NCBI GenBank assembly: GCA_902532525.1
Contig: CACAIK010000004.1
Span: forward strand, 1-64,000
Reading direction: 5' to 3'
DNA: 64,000 bases
Source: an uncultured Pelagibacteraceae bacterium
GTDB lineage: Bacteria; Pseudomonadota; Alphaproteobacteria; Pelagibacterales; Pelagibacteraceae
Below, in pieces: positions 33,393 to 43,102 of the stretch; position 1 is the first letter of the stretch, and every line of letters begins with the position of its first letter. Made by a program: the position numbers and the translations under genes. The notes under the pieces are model-generated. The model ran no database searches, was not told where the DNA came from, and saw nothing but the letters and a program-made list of their open reading frames with translations.

Positions 33393-35249
33393 TCAATACA
33401 ATTTGTCGTAATCTAAGCAATTTGGTAGTTTTTTAGTATCTATTTCAAACAAATATCCGTTGTAAATATTTCCTCTACCAAATGGTTTTCTCGATGCATG
33501 ATTACCAACTTTTTCCCCCATTTTAACTAATTTTATCTGACACTTCTTAAATAATATATGATTTTGCTCATTATTTTCAGTTCCATAAGATAAGATATAT
33601 CTTGGATTTAAATTTTTAATTTCAGCAAGATAATCATTATATTTTTCTTCCTTTAAAAAAGTTAACCAAAAAACATCACTACTAATTGGCAAGTTATTAG
33701 ATAAGGAAATTGATCTATGCATACTAAAAATTGGTCCTTCATAATTCATTTTTTTAAGCTCATAATTCGCCCATTTAAATAAAGAGTAACCACTAGCATT
33801 CTTAGTAAGAACTTTATCTCTAAAATTTGAATTTATATTCCCTTGAGAAAGATTGTAAGCACCATAAATTATGGCTGGAATTACAAGAAAAAATTGACAA
33901 ACAACCAAAAACTTAAATAATTTTGGAACATCATTATTGGTATCACTTTTATTTAATACTATTAAAATCCATACAAATGGTTCAAAAAAAAATCTTGATG
34001 CAGGTTGCCCTTTAAAATACCCAATTATAAAAAAAGAAGTTATCAAAATTATTGGAATTAAATTTTTATTAAATTTTTTAAAAAGAACAAAATACAATAA
34101 AATTCCTATACCCAAAGCATTTGTCATTGTTGAAAAGTTATCAGGTATTATAATACCCAAAATAATATCATTACTTCTTCCTGCATTAATTAAGTAATTG
34201 TAGAAATTATCAAGTCCAGGTTTATCGATTGGAAAAGGATTTAAAATCAAATTAAAAATATCTGTTTCATATTTTATTTTTTTCCATACCATAGGTGGAA
34301 GCATAACAACTATATAAGTTAATATTGATATAAAAAAAGTTTTTATAAAAATTTTATTTTTAAAAGAATCATATAAAATATACAAACCAAGAATAAAATA
34401 ACTCAACATGAATGAAAATTTAACTTGTGTACAGATTGCTAAAATTAAGAAAGATAATAGATATTTTTTAATAATATCCTTTTTTGCAACATTATTTGCA
34501 AACAATAATATTGAAAAAACTAGACTTGTTGATGCAATTTGAAATAATTGTGGTTTCAAACTAGAGCAGAAAAATAATAAAACAGGACTACCAAGTAATA
34601 CAATTATATAAAATAGATTATCTTTGATTTTATCACTATTTTTTTTTAAAACACCTATTATACTTAAAATGCCTGTAAATTGAATTATAGAACCAAATTG
34701 CTCTGCACCAGATATAAGACCTAAAGTAATTATAATTTCACCTGCTCCACTTAATTTAGTGTGAAAATGATTTAAAGAATTTGGATATTCACCATTTTCT
34801 GCTAAAAATTTTGATACATATAAGTGATAATCAAGCGAGTCTGCACTAGTTATAGGCCCACTGCTTATTAGAAAGTATCCTAATATTGCAACAAAGACAA
34901 AAAAAATATTAATATTTTTTTTAATAGAAAATTCCAAATTTTTTAATTTTAATAATAATGCAACCAATTTATAGAATCCCAAAATTAGAACTATCACTGA
35001 TAATAAAATCAAATAATATTTTGCAAGCAGACCAAAAAATAATGTTATTGGGTAAGAAATTATTAATATAAAATTAACTGATATAATTATGTATTGATAT
35101 TTTATATCTGAAACTTCTATAAATATATTTCTTAAAGATTTATTGTAAAATATAATTTTACCAATTTGATAAAAGCCAAGTAATAGCGATATTGACAAAA
35201 ATAAACTTAAAATTGGTATAGTATTCCATGTATGAAAGATATTATTCAT
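33393..35249 (-). CDS. Large polytopic membrane protein, GT-C-like family
   Basis: This 618-residue protein has about 12 to 14 hydrophobic segments and a soluble C-terminal domain with NLPISSDVFWLTF and PRYILSYGTENN. ITSADSLDYHLYVSKFL near residues 130-146 contains the D-x-x-x-YH motif also seen in the membrane proteins at 48,280 and 54,399, so the three look like divergent paralogues. The layout, with an acidic motif in the first large external loop, fits GT-C glycosyltransferases that use polyprenyl-phosphate sugars. It ends 2 bp before the carbamoyltransferase start. The function is inferred from layout only. Confidence 0.6.
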   Translation of the reverse strand: MNNIFHTWNTIPILSLFLSISLLLGFYQIGKIIFYNKSLRNIFIEVSDIKYQYIIISVNFILIISYPITLFFGLLAKYYLILLSVIVLILGFYKLVALLLKLKNLEFSIKKNINIFFVFVAILGYFLISSGPITSADSLDYHLYVSKFLAENGEYPNSLNHFHTKLSGAGEIIITLGLISGAEQFGSIIQFTGILSIIGVLKKNSDKIKDNLFYIIVLLGSPVLLFFCSSLKPQLFQIASTSLVFSILLFANNVAKKDIIKKYLLSFLILAICTQVKFSFMLSYFILGLYILYDSFKNKIFIKTFFISILTYIVVMLPPMVWKKIKYETDIFNLILNPFPIDKPGLDNFYNYLINAGRSNDIILGIIIPDNFSTMTNALGIGILLYFVLFKKFNKNLIPIILITSFFIIGYFKGQPASRFFFEPFVWILIVLNKSDTNNDVPKLFKFLVVCQFFLVIPAIIYGAYNLSQGNINSNFRDKVLTKNASGYSLFKWANYELKKMNYEGPIFSMHRSISLSNNLPISSDVFWLTFLKEEKYNDYLAEIKNLNPRYILSYGTENNEQNHILFKKCQIKLVKMGEKVGNHASRKPFGRGNIYNGYLFEIDTKKLPNCLDYDKLY

Positions 35250-35262
35250 TTAAATTTTATAT

Positions 35263-36027
35263 TTAATTAATAGACTTTTTTATTTTATTAGCAAAATTTT
35301 TAGTTATAAATATTTTGATTACTCTCGACAAAATTTGATAACAAATTAATAAACTATATCTTATAAGTTTATAATTAATATTTTTATTGTATTTATTTAC
35401 AATATAAAACTCTCTTATAGCATTAATTCTTCTTTTGTCTGAAAGTCCACCAGCTTCATTTATTGAAAAAATCTGATTTACATAAATAAATTTTTTCTTG
35501 TTTCTCAGTAGATTTACAAAAAAATTGAAATCGGCAGCTATTTTGAATGAAGTATTAAATTTAGTTTTTTTTATTAATGATGTTTTTACAACACAAGATT
35601 GATGAGAAAATGACGACTCCAAGCTATTAACTAGAAGCTTTTTTGATTTTCTTTTTAAGAATATATTTCCATCATAAACGATTGAATTACCTACCAAAAC
35701 GTCAGTTTTTTTATTTTTTAAAAAATTTCTGATATTTTTTAAAGTATTCTTTCTGTAAAATATATCTCCTGAGTTCATAAATATCGTCCATTTTTTTGAA
35801 GCCATCTCTATACCTTTGTTCATTGCAAAATAAATTCCATTATCTCTACCTACATGCAATTTATTAATCTTTAAATCAAATTTCTTTATCAAGTGCAGCG
35901 TTCCATCTGTACTCTTCCCATCGATTACAATAATTTCATAATTTTTAATATTTTGCTTTAGAATAGATTTGATTGTTTTTTCAAATTTTTTTTTTGTATT
36001 CAAACTTACAACAATAATAGAAAACAT
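35263..36027 (-). CDS. GT2 glycosyltransferase (WcaA/WcaE-like)
   Basis: This 254-residue family 2 glycosyltransferase has FSIIVVSLNTKKKFEKTIKSIL at the N-terminus, EIIVIDGKSTDGT near residues 31-43, GRDNGIYFAMNKGIEMA near 60-76 and MNSGDIFYR near 84-92 (the DxD-equivalent). The C-terminus has a basic, hydrophobic segment. It is like enzymes that add one sugar to the lipid-linked repeat. It is one base upstream of the methyltransferase end, in the same minus-strand operon, so it probably works on the same repeat unit. The sugar is unknown. Confidence 0.82.
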   Translation of the reverse strand: MFSIIVVSLNTKKKFEKTIKSILKQNIKNYEIIVIDGKSTDGTLHLIKKFDLKINKLHVGRDNGIYFAMNKGIEMASKKWTIFMNSGDIFYRKNTLKNIRNFLKNKKTDVLVGNSIVYDGNIFLKRKSKKLLVNSLESSFSHQSCVVKTSLIKKTKFNTSFKIAADFNFFVNLLRNKKKFIYVNQIFSINEAGGLSDKRRINAIREFYIVNKYNKNINYKLIRYSLLICYQILSRVIKIFITKNFANKIKKSIN

Positions 36028-36783
36028 TTATTTTTTTTTTAAAATTATAGTTATATATTGAAAATTATTTGCAAAAAAATTTGGAAAAAAAAATTCTAGT
36101 TTAAATAATATTTTTAACATTAACTTTCCTAAATAATTATTTGGAAAAATTTTTTTTTGATGTTGGCTCGAAAATGACCTCCATGGATATATTTTTACAT
36201 CAGCAACTTTAGAAAACTGGTTCCACCAACTATTGGGATGACAATAAAAATACAAAATTTTTTTTCTTTTATTTTTTAAAAAATAAGGTTTCATTCTTGA
36301 AATTAAAGTTAATGGATTACTATATACAATTATAACAGGTTTATTTTTTTTAACTAATGACAAAAGTTTTTTTACAGCTAATTTTTGTTTATTCTTATCG
36401 ATATGATAAATTGTATGCATACTTAATGCACAATCAAAATAATTTTTTTTAAATTTTAATTTAAAAAAATCTCCACAAAAGTATTTGCCATTTTTTCCTA
36501 ATTTTTTTTTTGCCTCTTTTATTGCTGTATATGAAAAATCCACACAATATCTATATTTAAAATTTTTTGAATATTTTAAATACTCTTTGTATTGTATAGG
36601 GCCTGATGCAAAGTCTAGAATTTTTTTCCCCTTTTTTGGAATATATTTTAATATTCTTTTTCTACAGCTAGAAACATAATCACTTGCACATTTTCTGGTA
36701 TCTTCAAATAAAACAGAGTCAAGAGTCTGATGATTTTTGGATTTCCAACCATCCTTATTATAAAAAATTCGAACATCTCGCAT
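36028..36783 (-). CDS. Class I SAM-dependent methyltransferase
   Basis: This 251-residue protein carries SAM-binding motif I as KKILDFASGPIQYKEYL near residues 52-68, motif II-like YCVDFSYTAIKEAKKKLG near 77-94 and CGDFFKLKFKKNYFDCALSMHTIYHI near 100-125. It belongs to the Methyltransf_11/25 type, acting on a small substrate such as a sugar hydroxyl or amino group. Being first in the operon with a GT2, a GT-C-like membrane protein and a carbamoyltransferase, it likely methylates a sugar of the same repeat. The divergent fusion-protein gene starts 47 bp away. Confidence 0.75.
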   Translation of the reverse strand: MRDVRIFYNKDGWKSKNHQTLDSVLFEDTRKCASDYVSSCRKRILKYIPKKGKKILDFASGPIQYKEYLKYSKNFKYRYCVDFSYTAIKEAKKKLGKNGKYFCGDFFKLKFKKNYFDCALSMHTIYHIDKNKQKLAVKKLLSLVKKNKPVIIVYSNPLTLISRMKPYFLKNKRKKILYFYCHPNSWWNQFSKVADVKIYPWRSFSSQHQKKIFPNNYLGKLMLKILFKLEFFFPNFFANNFQYITIILKKK

Positions 36784-36830
36784 TTAATTTAAAGTTCTAT
36801 ATGATATTATTAATATTTATAAATTAATTT

Positions 36831-39158
36831 ATGAAAATCTTACATGTAACGGACGAATTATCAAAAAAAAATTATAGTATTTCATCATTAATTTTATTTT
36901 TATCTAACTTTTTTCAAAAAACGCAAAACTTTAAATACAATATTTTAGCATCAGATATACAAAAAGATATTTTTCAACAAGACGAAAAAATTAGCATTAT
37001 TAAATTTCAAAAATTTTCTGACATCTTTAACAATGATATTAATATTAAATCAGCTATAAAAAAATCTGATATTGTTCACATACATGGATTATGGAGAGCT
37101 ATTAATATCCTAGTTGTTTTTTATTGTATAACACTTAACAAAAATTTTTTTGTTCATCCTCATGGAATGCTACTGGAACCTTCTCTAAAAAATAAAGGAA
37201 TCTTAAATTATTATTTAAAAAAATTATCGTTAATACTAATCAACTTCACTTATGGAAGAAATTTAAATTTTATATCTATTACAAACGATGAAATTAAATC
37301 AATACTTAATTTTTTTCCAAATTCAAAAAATATTTTTATTCCAAATCCAGTAATCCAATCAAACTCCAATGCAAGTTCAGAAAAAATAAAAAAAAAATTT
37401 GTATATTTTGGAAGACTGCATTCAATAAAAAATATAGATCTGATGATCCTAGGTTTTATTAATGCTAAACTTGGAAAAGATTGGTATCTTGAAATTTATG
37501 GACTCCCTGATGACAAAGAATATGAAAAAAAATTAAAAATTCAGATTCAAGATATTGCAAATATAAAAATTTGCGAACCAATTTTTGGTGATGAAAAAAT
37601 AAAAGTTCTCAATTCGGCTTGGGCAAATCTACTTTTGTCTAAAAGTGAGGTTTTAAGTTTGTCTGTATTAGAATCCGCTAGTCTTGGTTTGCCAAGTTTG
37701 GTTAATAAAAACATTCAAATTGACAAATTTGATGAAAACGAAGGTGAAGTTACAAGTTTAAAAATCGATGAAATTTCAAAAAAAATAAATCAGATTTCTA
37801 ATTGGAGCGAAGAGACTAGAATTCAAAAAGGATCAAAATTAAAAAATTTTATCAAAGAAAATTATAGCATGAATAAAATAAATGAAATGTACATGCCGAT
37901 TTACAATAAACTAAGCAATTTCCAGAACAATAGAAAAAATTATAACATAGTTAATTATTTATTTTTATTTTTATTTAACTCAACTTTTATAAATACATCT
38001 ATCTCATACCTGTTTAATTTAATGGTACCCACATTCATAATGTTAGTCACGACTTTTGCTTATGATAAATCACTTGCAGCAGATATAGCCATAACATCAA
38101 GTATCTTAATTACAATTACTCAAATTTTTGCTAGTAATATGAAGGCTCAAGTCTTAGCTAATAATGATCCCAATTTAGCTATTGATGCATTATTATTTAG
38201 AGTTGGATTTTCAATTGTATTTGCAATCTTTTTTTTAGTGATTTACTTCAATCAAAACTTTTTCGTTTATGAAAATTTTAAAACAATTTTTCTTATTGTG
38301 TTTTTAATTCTGATTCAGTGGATTTATGAGATGGTTTTATGTTTAAAAGAACTTAGAAAAAAAAATTCAACTTTCCTTTTATACAACATGCTAAATTTTA
38401 TTTTTTTTATTTTATTTCTTTTAGTAGTTTTATTTTTTGATAATTATTTAGATTTAATTTTATCTATTTACATAGTAAGTATTTTATTATTAGCATTATA
38501 TGGAATTAAAAATGAATTTATTAAAGGAAACAGGATTGATATAATTAGAGTTATTAATTTAAATCTTAAATCCTTAGCTTTTTTGTCTTCATTATCTTTA
38601 ATTGCCAGCAGTTTAATTTGGAGATTAACAATTTTTAATTTATTCTCAAAAGAAATATCTGCAATACTTTTTGCTTGTTTTGCTATTGGATCTTTTCCTG
38701 GAACAGCTTTTAATCTTGCAATAGGCCCAACATATGTAAAAAAAAATATTATTCTACCTAAGATTATTAAAATTTACATATACAGCTTTTACATATTTCT
38801 TTTTTTAGTTTCAATTTTCAGTGCATATTTAGTTTTTGTAAATCTAGAAGTAAAACCACCTAATAACTACTTTATATTGTACACTTTATCTTTCTCTCTC
38901 CTTGGATCACTATTTATGACTTATGCAATGTATATCAGGCAAAAATCTATGAAATTTGTTTACGAACTTAAGTCAAATGTATTTTTTTATGATGTATTTT
39001 ATGGGATATTTATAACTTTTTATTGCCCGGTTCTATATTTTATTGGAAACGTATATGGAACATCGCTTAGTTTTTTTCTTGCATCAGTAACTGCCTTTTT
39101 AATTTATACAATTGTACTAAAAAAAAGAGAAGATAATGTCCCATCTATTAAAGTTTAA
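36831..39158 (+). CDS. Glycosyltransferase-flippase fusion (GT4 plus Wzx-like membrane domain)
   Basis: This 775-residue protein is a fusion. Residues 1 to about 365 are a GT-B glycosyltransferase with HIHGLWRA and HPHGML near 84-109, KFVYFGRLHSIKN near 188-200 and KSEVLSLSVLESASLGLPSLV near 272-292 (the E-x7-E block). Residues from about 380 to 770 contain roughly ten to twelve hydrophobic segments, and APTYVKK-type ends and repeated long helices recall MATE/Wzx polysaccharide flippases. One protein would build the repeat and then flip it. The membrane part is less certain in family than the first. I found no frameshift or internal start separating the halves. Confidence 0.65.
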   Translation: MKILHVTDELSKKNYSISSLILFLSNFFQKTQNFKYNILASDIQKDIFQQDEKISIIKFQKFSDIFNNDINIKSAIKKSDIVHIHGLWRAINILVVFYCITLNKNFFVHPHGMLLEPSLKNKGILNYYLKKLSLILINFTYGRNLNFISITNDEIKSILNFFPNSKNIFIPNPVIQSNSNASSEKIKKKFVYFGRLHSIKNIDLMILGFINAKLGKDWYLEIYGLPDDKEYEKKLKIQIQDIANIKICEPIFGDEKIKVLNSAWANLLLSKSEVLSLSVLESASLGLPSLVNKNIQIDKFDENEGEVTSLKIDEISKKINQISNWSEETRIQKGSKLKNFIKENYSMNKINEMYMPIYNKLSNFQNNRKNYNIVNYLFLFLFNSTFINTSISYLFNLMVPTFIMLVTTFAYDKSLAADIAITSSILITITQIFASNMKAQVLANNDPNLAIDALLFRVGFSIVFAIFFLVIYFNQNFFVYENFKTIFLIVFLILIQWIYEMVLCLKELRKKNSTFLLYNMLNFIFFILFLLVVLFFDNYLDLILSIYIVSILLLALYGIKNEFIKGNRIDIIRVINLNLKSLAFLSSLSLIASSLIWRLTIFNLFSKEISAILFACFAIGSFPGTAFNLAIGPTYVKKNIILPKIIKIYIYSFYIFLFLVSIFSAYLVFVNLEVKPPNNYFILYTLSFSLLGSLFMTYAMYIRQKSMKFVYELKSNVFFYDVFYGIFITFYCPVLYFIGNVYGTSLSFFLASVTAFLIYTIVLKKREDNVPSIKV

Positions 39159-40629
39159 TTTAAAATTAAAAAAAACTTTTACTATTTTTTTTTCTTCTAT
39201 AATCTTTTTAATAATTCTTTTTACTGTTTATAATTATGAAGGTAATAAAATTATTTTATTTTGTTACTCTATTTTAATTAATTTAATTTTAATAAATTGT
39301 TTTAAAAAAAATGTATTTTTTTTTGAATTCTTTTTCGGCATTTTATTATGGCTTGGTTTCTGGCTTAAATTAGTTTTTATAATTAATTATTATGACTATA
39401 AGTTCTTCGAGGGGGCTGGAGAAAAGTTTGAAATCATTCCTAAAGCGGAAAGATTAAGTTTATTAGATTCCGGTTTAATTGTGTCTATCATAGCTTTTAT
39501 TGGTTATTTATCAGCAATTATTTTAAAAGAATGGTTTATTAAAAAATTTAAAATGCAGTTTAATATTTCAGATTATAATAATAAAAAAATTTTTCTTAAA
39601 ATTCAAAATTTTTTTATTATTATACTTTTCCTGCTTATTTTATTTTTAGCTTATTTTAATTTAGAAAATTTAATTTATCAAAGAGGTCTTAAATCACAAT
39701 CTCAATACAATTTTCTTGTAAATGGAATTGTTAAATGGCTTCTTCTTTTTGGCCTATCTTCATTTATATCAACATTGTTATTTATTAACCTAAAAAATAA
39801 AAAAAAAACTATACAACTTTCGCTATTATCAATATTTGAAACATTCATATCTAATATAAGTTTTTTAAGCAGAGGTATGATTTTTAATGCTTTTGCTATT
39901 TTTTATGGAATATATAAGTCAAATAAAATATTTGGTTTAAGGTTGAATTTAAAATATTTTATATCTTATTTTTTAGTAATTTTTATTTTTTTTTTTATAT
40001 CAGTATCTGTAATCAATTATTTAAGACATAACCATTTTTATTATCACAGTGTAGAAAGTATAGAAGTTGGGGAAAAAATTGAAATATTTAAAAAAAAATC
40101 GGCCACAAAGGCTATTGTGGAGAAAAGATATGATACTTTTTCAAAAGCAGTTAATGAGTTTTATTTTCTTGCAATTAATAGATGGGTGGGAATTGATGCG
40201 GTAGTTACCATAACAGCTAAATCAAACAAAAATTGGAAATTATTAATCGATTCATTTAAAGAAGAATATGACCCGTCTAAATTACCTTATTATGAAAGAG
40301 TGATGCAAGAAAGGACTACAAATATAAATGAAAATCAACTAAATTATGGAATAACGACACCAGGTATCGTTGCATTCTTATTTTACTCAGGATCTAAAGT
40401 ATTTTTGTTTGTTTCATTATTTTTTTTAGTAGTTATTTTTTTATATTTTGAAAAAAAGCTATTAGACAACACCTCAAATTTAATATTTTGTTCTTTAATA
40501 GCTCAACAAATTGCATATAGGTTAATTCATTTTGGATATATGCCATCTAATTCATATATGTTTTTTGGGACAATAATTTTCACAATTATAATTCATCAAT
40601 TTCTTTTATACTTGTCAAAAAAAATTTAA
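39136..40629 (+). CDS. Wzy-like O-antigen polymerase candidate
   Basis: This 497-residue membrane protein has about 11 to 12 hydrophobic segments and a long soluble loop near residues 295-400 with RHNHFYYHSVE, NRWVGIDAVVTIT and YGITTPGIVAFLFYSGS. A large periplasmic loop between late segments is the usual layout of Wzy polymerases, and the locus has a flippase domain gene directly before it. It overlaps the fusion gene by 23 bp. No strict Wzy motif exists, so the call rests on layout and context. An O-antigen ligase or GT-C enzyme are alternatives. Confidence 0.55.
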   Translation: MSHLLKFNLKLKKTFTIFFSSIIFLIILFTVYNYEGNKIILFCYSILINLILINCFKKNVFFFEFFFGILLWLGFWLKLVFIINYYDYKFFEGAGEKFEIIPKAERLSLLDSGLIVSIIAFIGYLSAIILKEWFIKKFKMQFNISDYNNKKIFLKIQNFFIIILFLLILFLAYFNLENLIYQRGLKSQSQYNFLVNGIVKWLLLFGLSSFISTLLFINLKNKKKTIQLSLLSIFETFISNISFLSRGMIFNAFAIFYGIYKSNKIFGLRLNLKYFISYFLVIFIFFFISVSVINYLRHNHFYYHSVESIEVGEKIEIFKKKSATKAIVEKRYDTFSKAVNEFYFLAINRWVGIDAVVTITAKSNKNWKLLIDSFKEEYDPSKLPYYERVMQERTTNINENQLNYGITTPGIVAFLFYSGSKVFLFVSLFFLVVIFLYFEKKLLDNTSNLIFCSLIAQQIAYRLIHFGYMPSNSYMFFGTIIFTIIIHQFLLYLSKKI

Positions 40630-40671
40630 ATTTGTAATTTAAAAAATTATCTTATAAATATTTTACGCTTA

Positions 40672-41625
40672 ATGTTAAAAAAAAACTCAAAAATTTATAT
40701 CGCTGGACACAATGGGCTTGTTGGTAATACTTTTTTTCAACTCTTGAAAAAAAGTGGCTATAAGAAAATAATAAAAGCAAATCGAAGTCAATTAGACTTG
40801 ACAAAAAAAAAAAATGTTGAAAATTTTTTTGCTAAAAAGAAACCTGAATTTGTAATCATTTGTGCAGCAAGAGTTGGAGGTATATTAGAAAATAAGAGTT
40901 ATCAATTAGATTTTCTATTACAAAATGTTAGTATACAAAATAATATTTTATTAGCCTCCAAAAAGCACAATGTAAAAAGAATAGTTTTTTTGGGGTCTTC
41001 TTGCATTTACCCAAAAATTTCAAAGATCCCAATAAAAGAGGAGTCCATAATGACAGGAAAACTGGAAAAAACAAATGAAGCATACGCAATGTCTAAGCTC
41101 TTTGGAATAAAATTATGCTCAATTCTTTATGAAGATTATGGAAAAGACATAATTTGTTTAATGCCTACAAATCTATACGGAAAAAATGATAATTTTGATA
41201 TAAAATCTAGCCATGTAATTCCAGGACTAATATCAAAATTTTTGTTTGCAAAAAAAAATAATTTGAACGTAACCGTTTGGGGTAGTGGTAAAGCTATAAG
41301 AGAATTCATGCATGTTGAGGATTTAGCAGATGCGATTTTAAAGTGTTTAAAGATATCAAAAAAAAAGTATTTAAAATTATTTCACAATCAAATGCCAATA
41401 ATAAATGTCGGGTCTGGTGAGAATATTTCAATTAGAAAACTTTCAGAACTTATAAGTAAGTTATGTAATTTTAAAAATAAATTTATTTTTGATAAAAGTT
41501 ATCCAGACGGGACTTTAATAAAAAATTTAGATAGTTCAAAAATAAGAAGATTAGGATGGAAACCTAAAATTAAGTTAAAAAATGGACTAAAAAAAATCAT
41601 TATTTATCGACAATCAAAAATATAA
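40672..41625 (+). CDS. fcl: GDP-L-fucose synthase (GDP-4-keto-6-deoxymannose epimerase/reductase)
   Basis: This 317-residue extended SDR has IYIAGHNGLVGNTFFQLL near residues 8-25, AARVGGI near 66-72, GSSCIYP near 107-113, and YAMSKLFGIKLC near 138-149 with the Tyr/Lys pair. These match Fcl/WcaG, the bifunctional enzyme that converts GDP-4-keto-6-deoxy-D-mannose to GDP-L-fucose. Two Gmd paralogues (46,066 and 56,107) can supply the substrate. It is slightly shorter than some bacterial Fcl proteins. It overlaps the FkbM-type methyltransferase gene by one base, which suggests O-methylation of the fucose or a related sugar. Confidence 0.85.
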   Translation: MLKKNSKIYIAGHNGLVGNTFFQLLKKSGYKKIIKANRSQLDLTKKKNVENFFAKKKPEFVIICAARVGGILENKSYQLDFLLQNVSIQNNILLASKKHNVKRIVFLGSSCIYPKISKIPIKEESIMTGKLEKTNEAYAMSKLFGIKLCSILYEDYGKDIICLMPTNLYGKNDNFDIKSSHVIPGLISKFLFAKKNNLNVTVWGSGKAIREFMHVEDLADAILKCLKISKKKYLKLFHNQMPIINVGSGENISIRKLSELISKLCNFKNKFIFDKSYPDGTLIKNLDSSKIRRLGWKPKIKLKNGLKKIIIYRQSKI

Positions 41626-42401
41626 TGAGCATCTCTAAGTCTATCACTCAACATAATCCGATAAATATTCTTATTGAAAAAATTATTAGATCTCATCCTC
41701 TTATATATTTATTTAGCAAAAAAATTTTATCTTATACTTCTATTTTTGAGGATGATATGAAAGGTGTTAAATATTTAAAATTTAAAAATACTAAAATTAA
41801 TTACATTGATGTTGGAGCAAGCGATGGAGTATCAGTAAGATTTTTTAATAAAATATTAAATTTTAATAAAATTTTATGCTATGAACCAAATCCAATATTT
41901 AAAAAAAGGCTTTCATCGATTAGATCACAAAAGATAAAAGTTTTTTTTTATGGGATTAGTAATAAATCAGGCTCTATTAATTTGTATGTCCCTGTATACT
42001 ATTTATTCAATATAAAATTATACTTACATACGTATATCTTCTATCAAAAAAAAGCTTTGATAAAACAATTAAATTTGGACTTTATTTTTAAAAAAAATAT
42101 TAAAATAGAAAAAATTTCCTTTAATTTAAAAAAACCTCAAATAAAAAATTTTAAAGCTGATTTAATTAAAATTGATGTAAATGGTCATGAGTATGAGGTT
42201 GTGAAATCATTAAAACACATAATATTTAGAAATAATCCAGCTCTTATTATAGAAAGAGGAAGCCATATAAAAAAAATTTCCAAGTTTTTGGCAAAAAAAA
42301 AATATTCAAAATATACTTATGATATTGTTAAAAAAAAGTTTGTTCGGGGTTCAAGAGAAATACCACTAAGTTATTACTATCTTACGGAAAATTATCTATA
42401 A
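41625..42401 (+). CDS. FkbM family methyltransferase
   Basis: This 258-residue protein has INYIDVGASDGVSVRFFNKI near residues 55-74 (SAM motif I), LCYEPNPIFKKRL near 83-95, and LIKIDVNGHEYEVVKSL near 182-198, the FkbM signature KIDVxGxE. FkbM-type enzymes O-methylate sugars or polyketides. Directly after GDP-L-fucose synthase, methylation of a fucose-derived unit is plausible. The gene ends 10 bp inside the convergent GT2 gene at 42,392, so the two 3' ends share bases. The substrate is unproven. Confidence 0.8.
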   Translation: MSISKSITQHNPINILIEKIIRSHPLIYLFSKKILSYTSIFEDDMKGVKYLKFKNTKINYIDVGASDGVSVRFFNKILNFNKILCYEPNPIFKKRLSSIRSQKIKVFFYGISNKSGSINLYVPVYYLFNIKLYLHTYIFYQKKALIKQLNLDFIFKKNIKIEKISFNLKKPQIKNFKADLIKIDVNGHEYEVVKSLKHIIFRNNPALIIERGSHIKKISKFLAKKKYSKYTYDIVKKKFVRGSREIPLSYYYLTENYL

Positions 42402-43102
42402 ATTTTTAAAATTCTCTTAAAAAAAAAGACTATAATCAGTATAAAAGATAGAATTATATCATTAAGCTTAATTTTTGATGATCCATTTTTTCTATATGGA
42501 AGATTTATAGGTATTTCAAAAATTTTATATTGTTTTTCTTTTAAAATAAAAAGACTTTCCCAAAAAAATGAATAGGAATTACCAGATGCCATAATCAAAT
42601 GTTCTTTTTTAATTTTCTTCAAGTTATAACTTCTAAATGCTCCAGAAGAATCCAGGCTTACTCCTAATAATATTTTATTTAAATAATATCTTGTGTAAGT
42701 AAATATTTTTCTGGTTAAGGGCCAGTCAATTAAAGAGTTTTTTTTTATAAATCGATTAGTATTTACTATGTCAAATTGATCCATCAATTTTATAAATGTT
42801 TCTATGCTTTCGGGTTCATGTGTTCCGTCCGCATCCATAGTTATTAAAAAATTATATTCGTGATTATAAGCATAATTTATTCCATCTTTATGGGCAGATC
42901 CAATTCCATCCTTTTTCTTTCTGATTATATGTGAAATTTTTTTATCTGATAAACTTTTTAAAAAACTTACTGTTCCGTCTGATGAATTATCATCGATAAC
43001 TAAAATATCAATATCAGGATAAAGATTTCTTATTTTTTTTAGAATATTATCAATATTGTTGATTTCATTATAAGTAGGTATGAATATTAAACAATATTTC
43101 AT
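42392..43102 (-). CDS. GT2 dolichol-phosphate-mannose-synthase-like enzyme
   Basis: This 236-residue GT2 protein has IFIPTYNEINNID at residues 6-18, VIDDNSSDGTV near 35-45, a complete MDADGTHEPE near 90-99 and a long hydrophobic tail (FILIIVFFFKRI). That layout matches polyprenyl-phosphate mannose or glucose synthases. It loads a lipid carrier for use by a GT-C enzyme. The same minus-strand operon has a GT-C-like membrane protein at 44,324 two genes upstream. It ends opposite the FkbM gene with a 10-bp overlap, and its start overlaps the C-methyltransferase end by 4 bp. Confidence 0.82.
   Translation of the reverse strand: MKYCLIFIPTYNEINNIDNILKKIRNLYPDIDILVIDDNSSDGTVSFLKSLSDKKISHIIRKKKDGIGSAHKDGINYAYNHEYNFLITMDADGTHEPESIETFIKLMDQFDIVNTNRFIKKNSLIDWPLTRKIFTYTRYYLNKILLGVSLDSSGAFRSYNLKKIKKEHLIMASGNSYSFFWESLFILKEKQYKIFEIPINLPYRKNGSSKIKLNDIILSFILIIVFFFKRILKIYR

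Noticed and set aside
33391-33420. Extended N-terminus of the carbamoyltransferase from 33,420
   Set aside because: The conserved family start MNVLGINAYHGDASA begins at 33,390, and the longer start would overlap the upstream gene.
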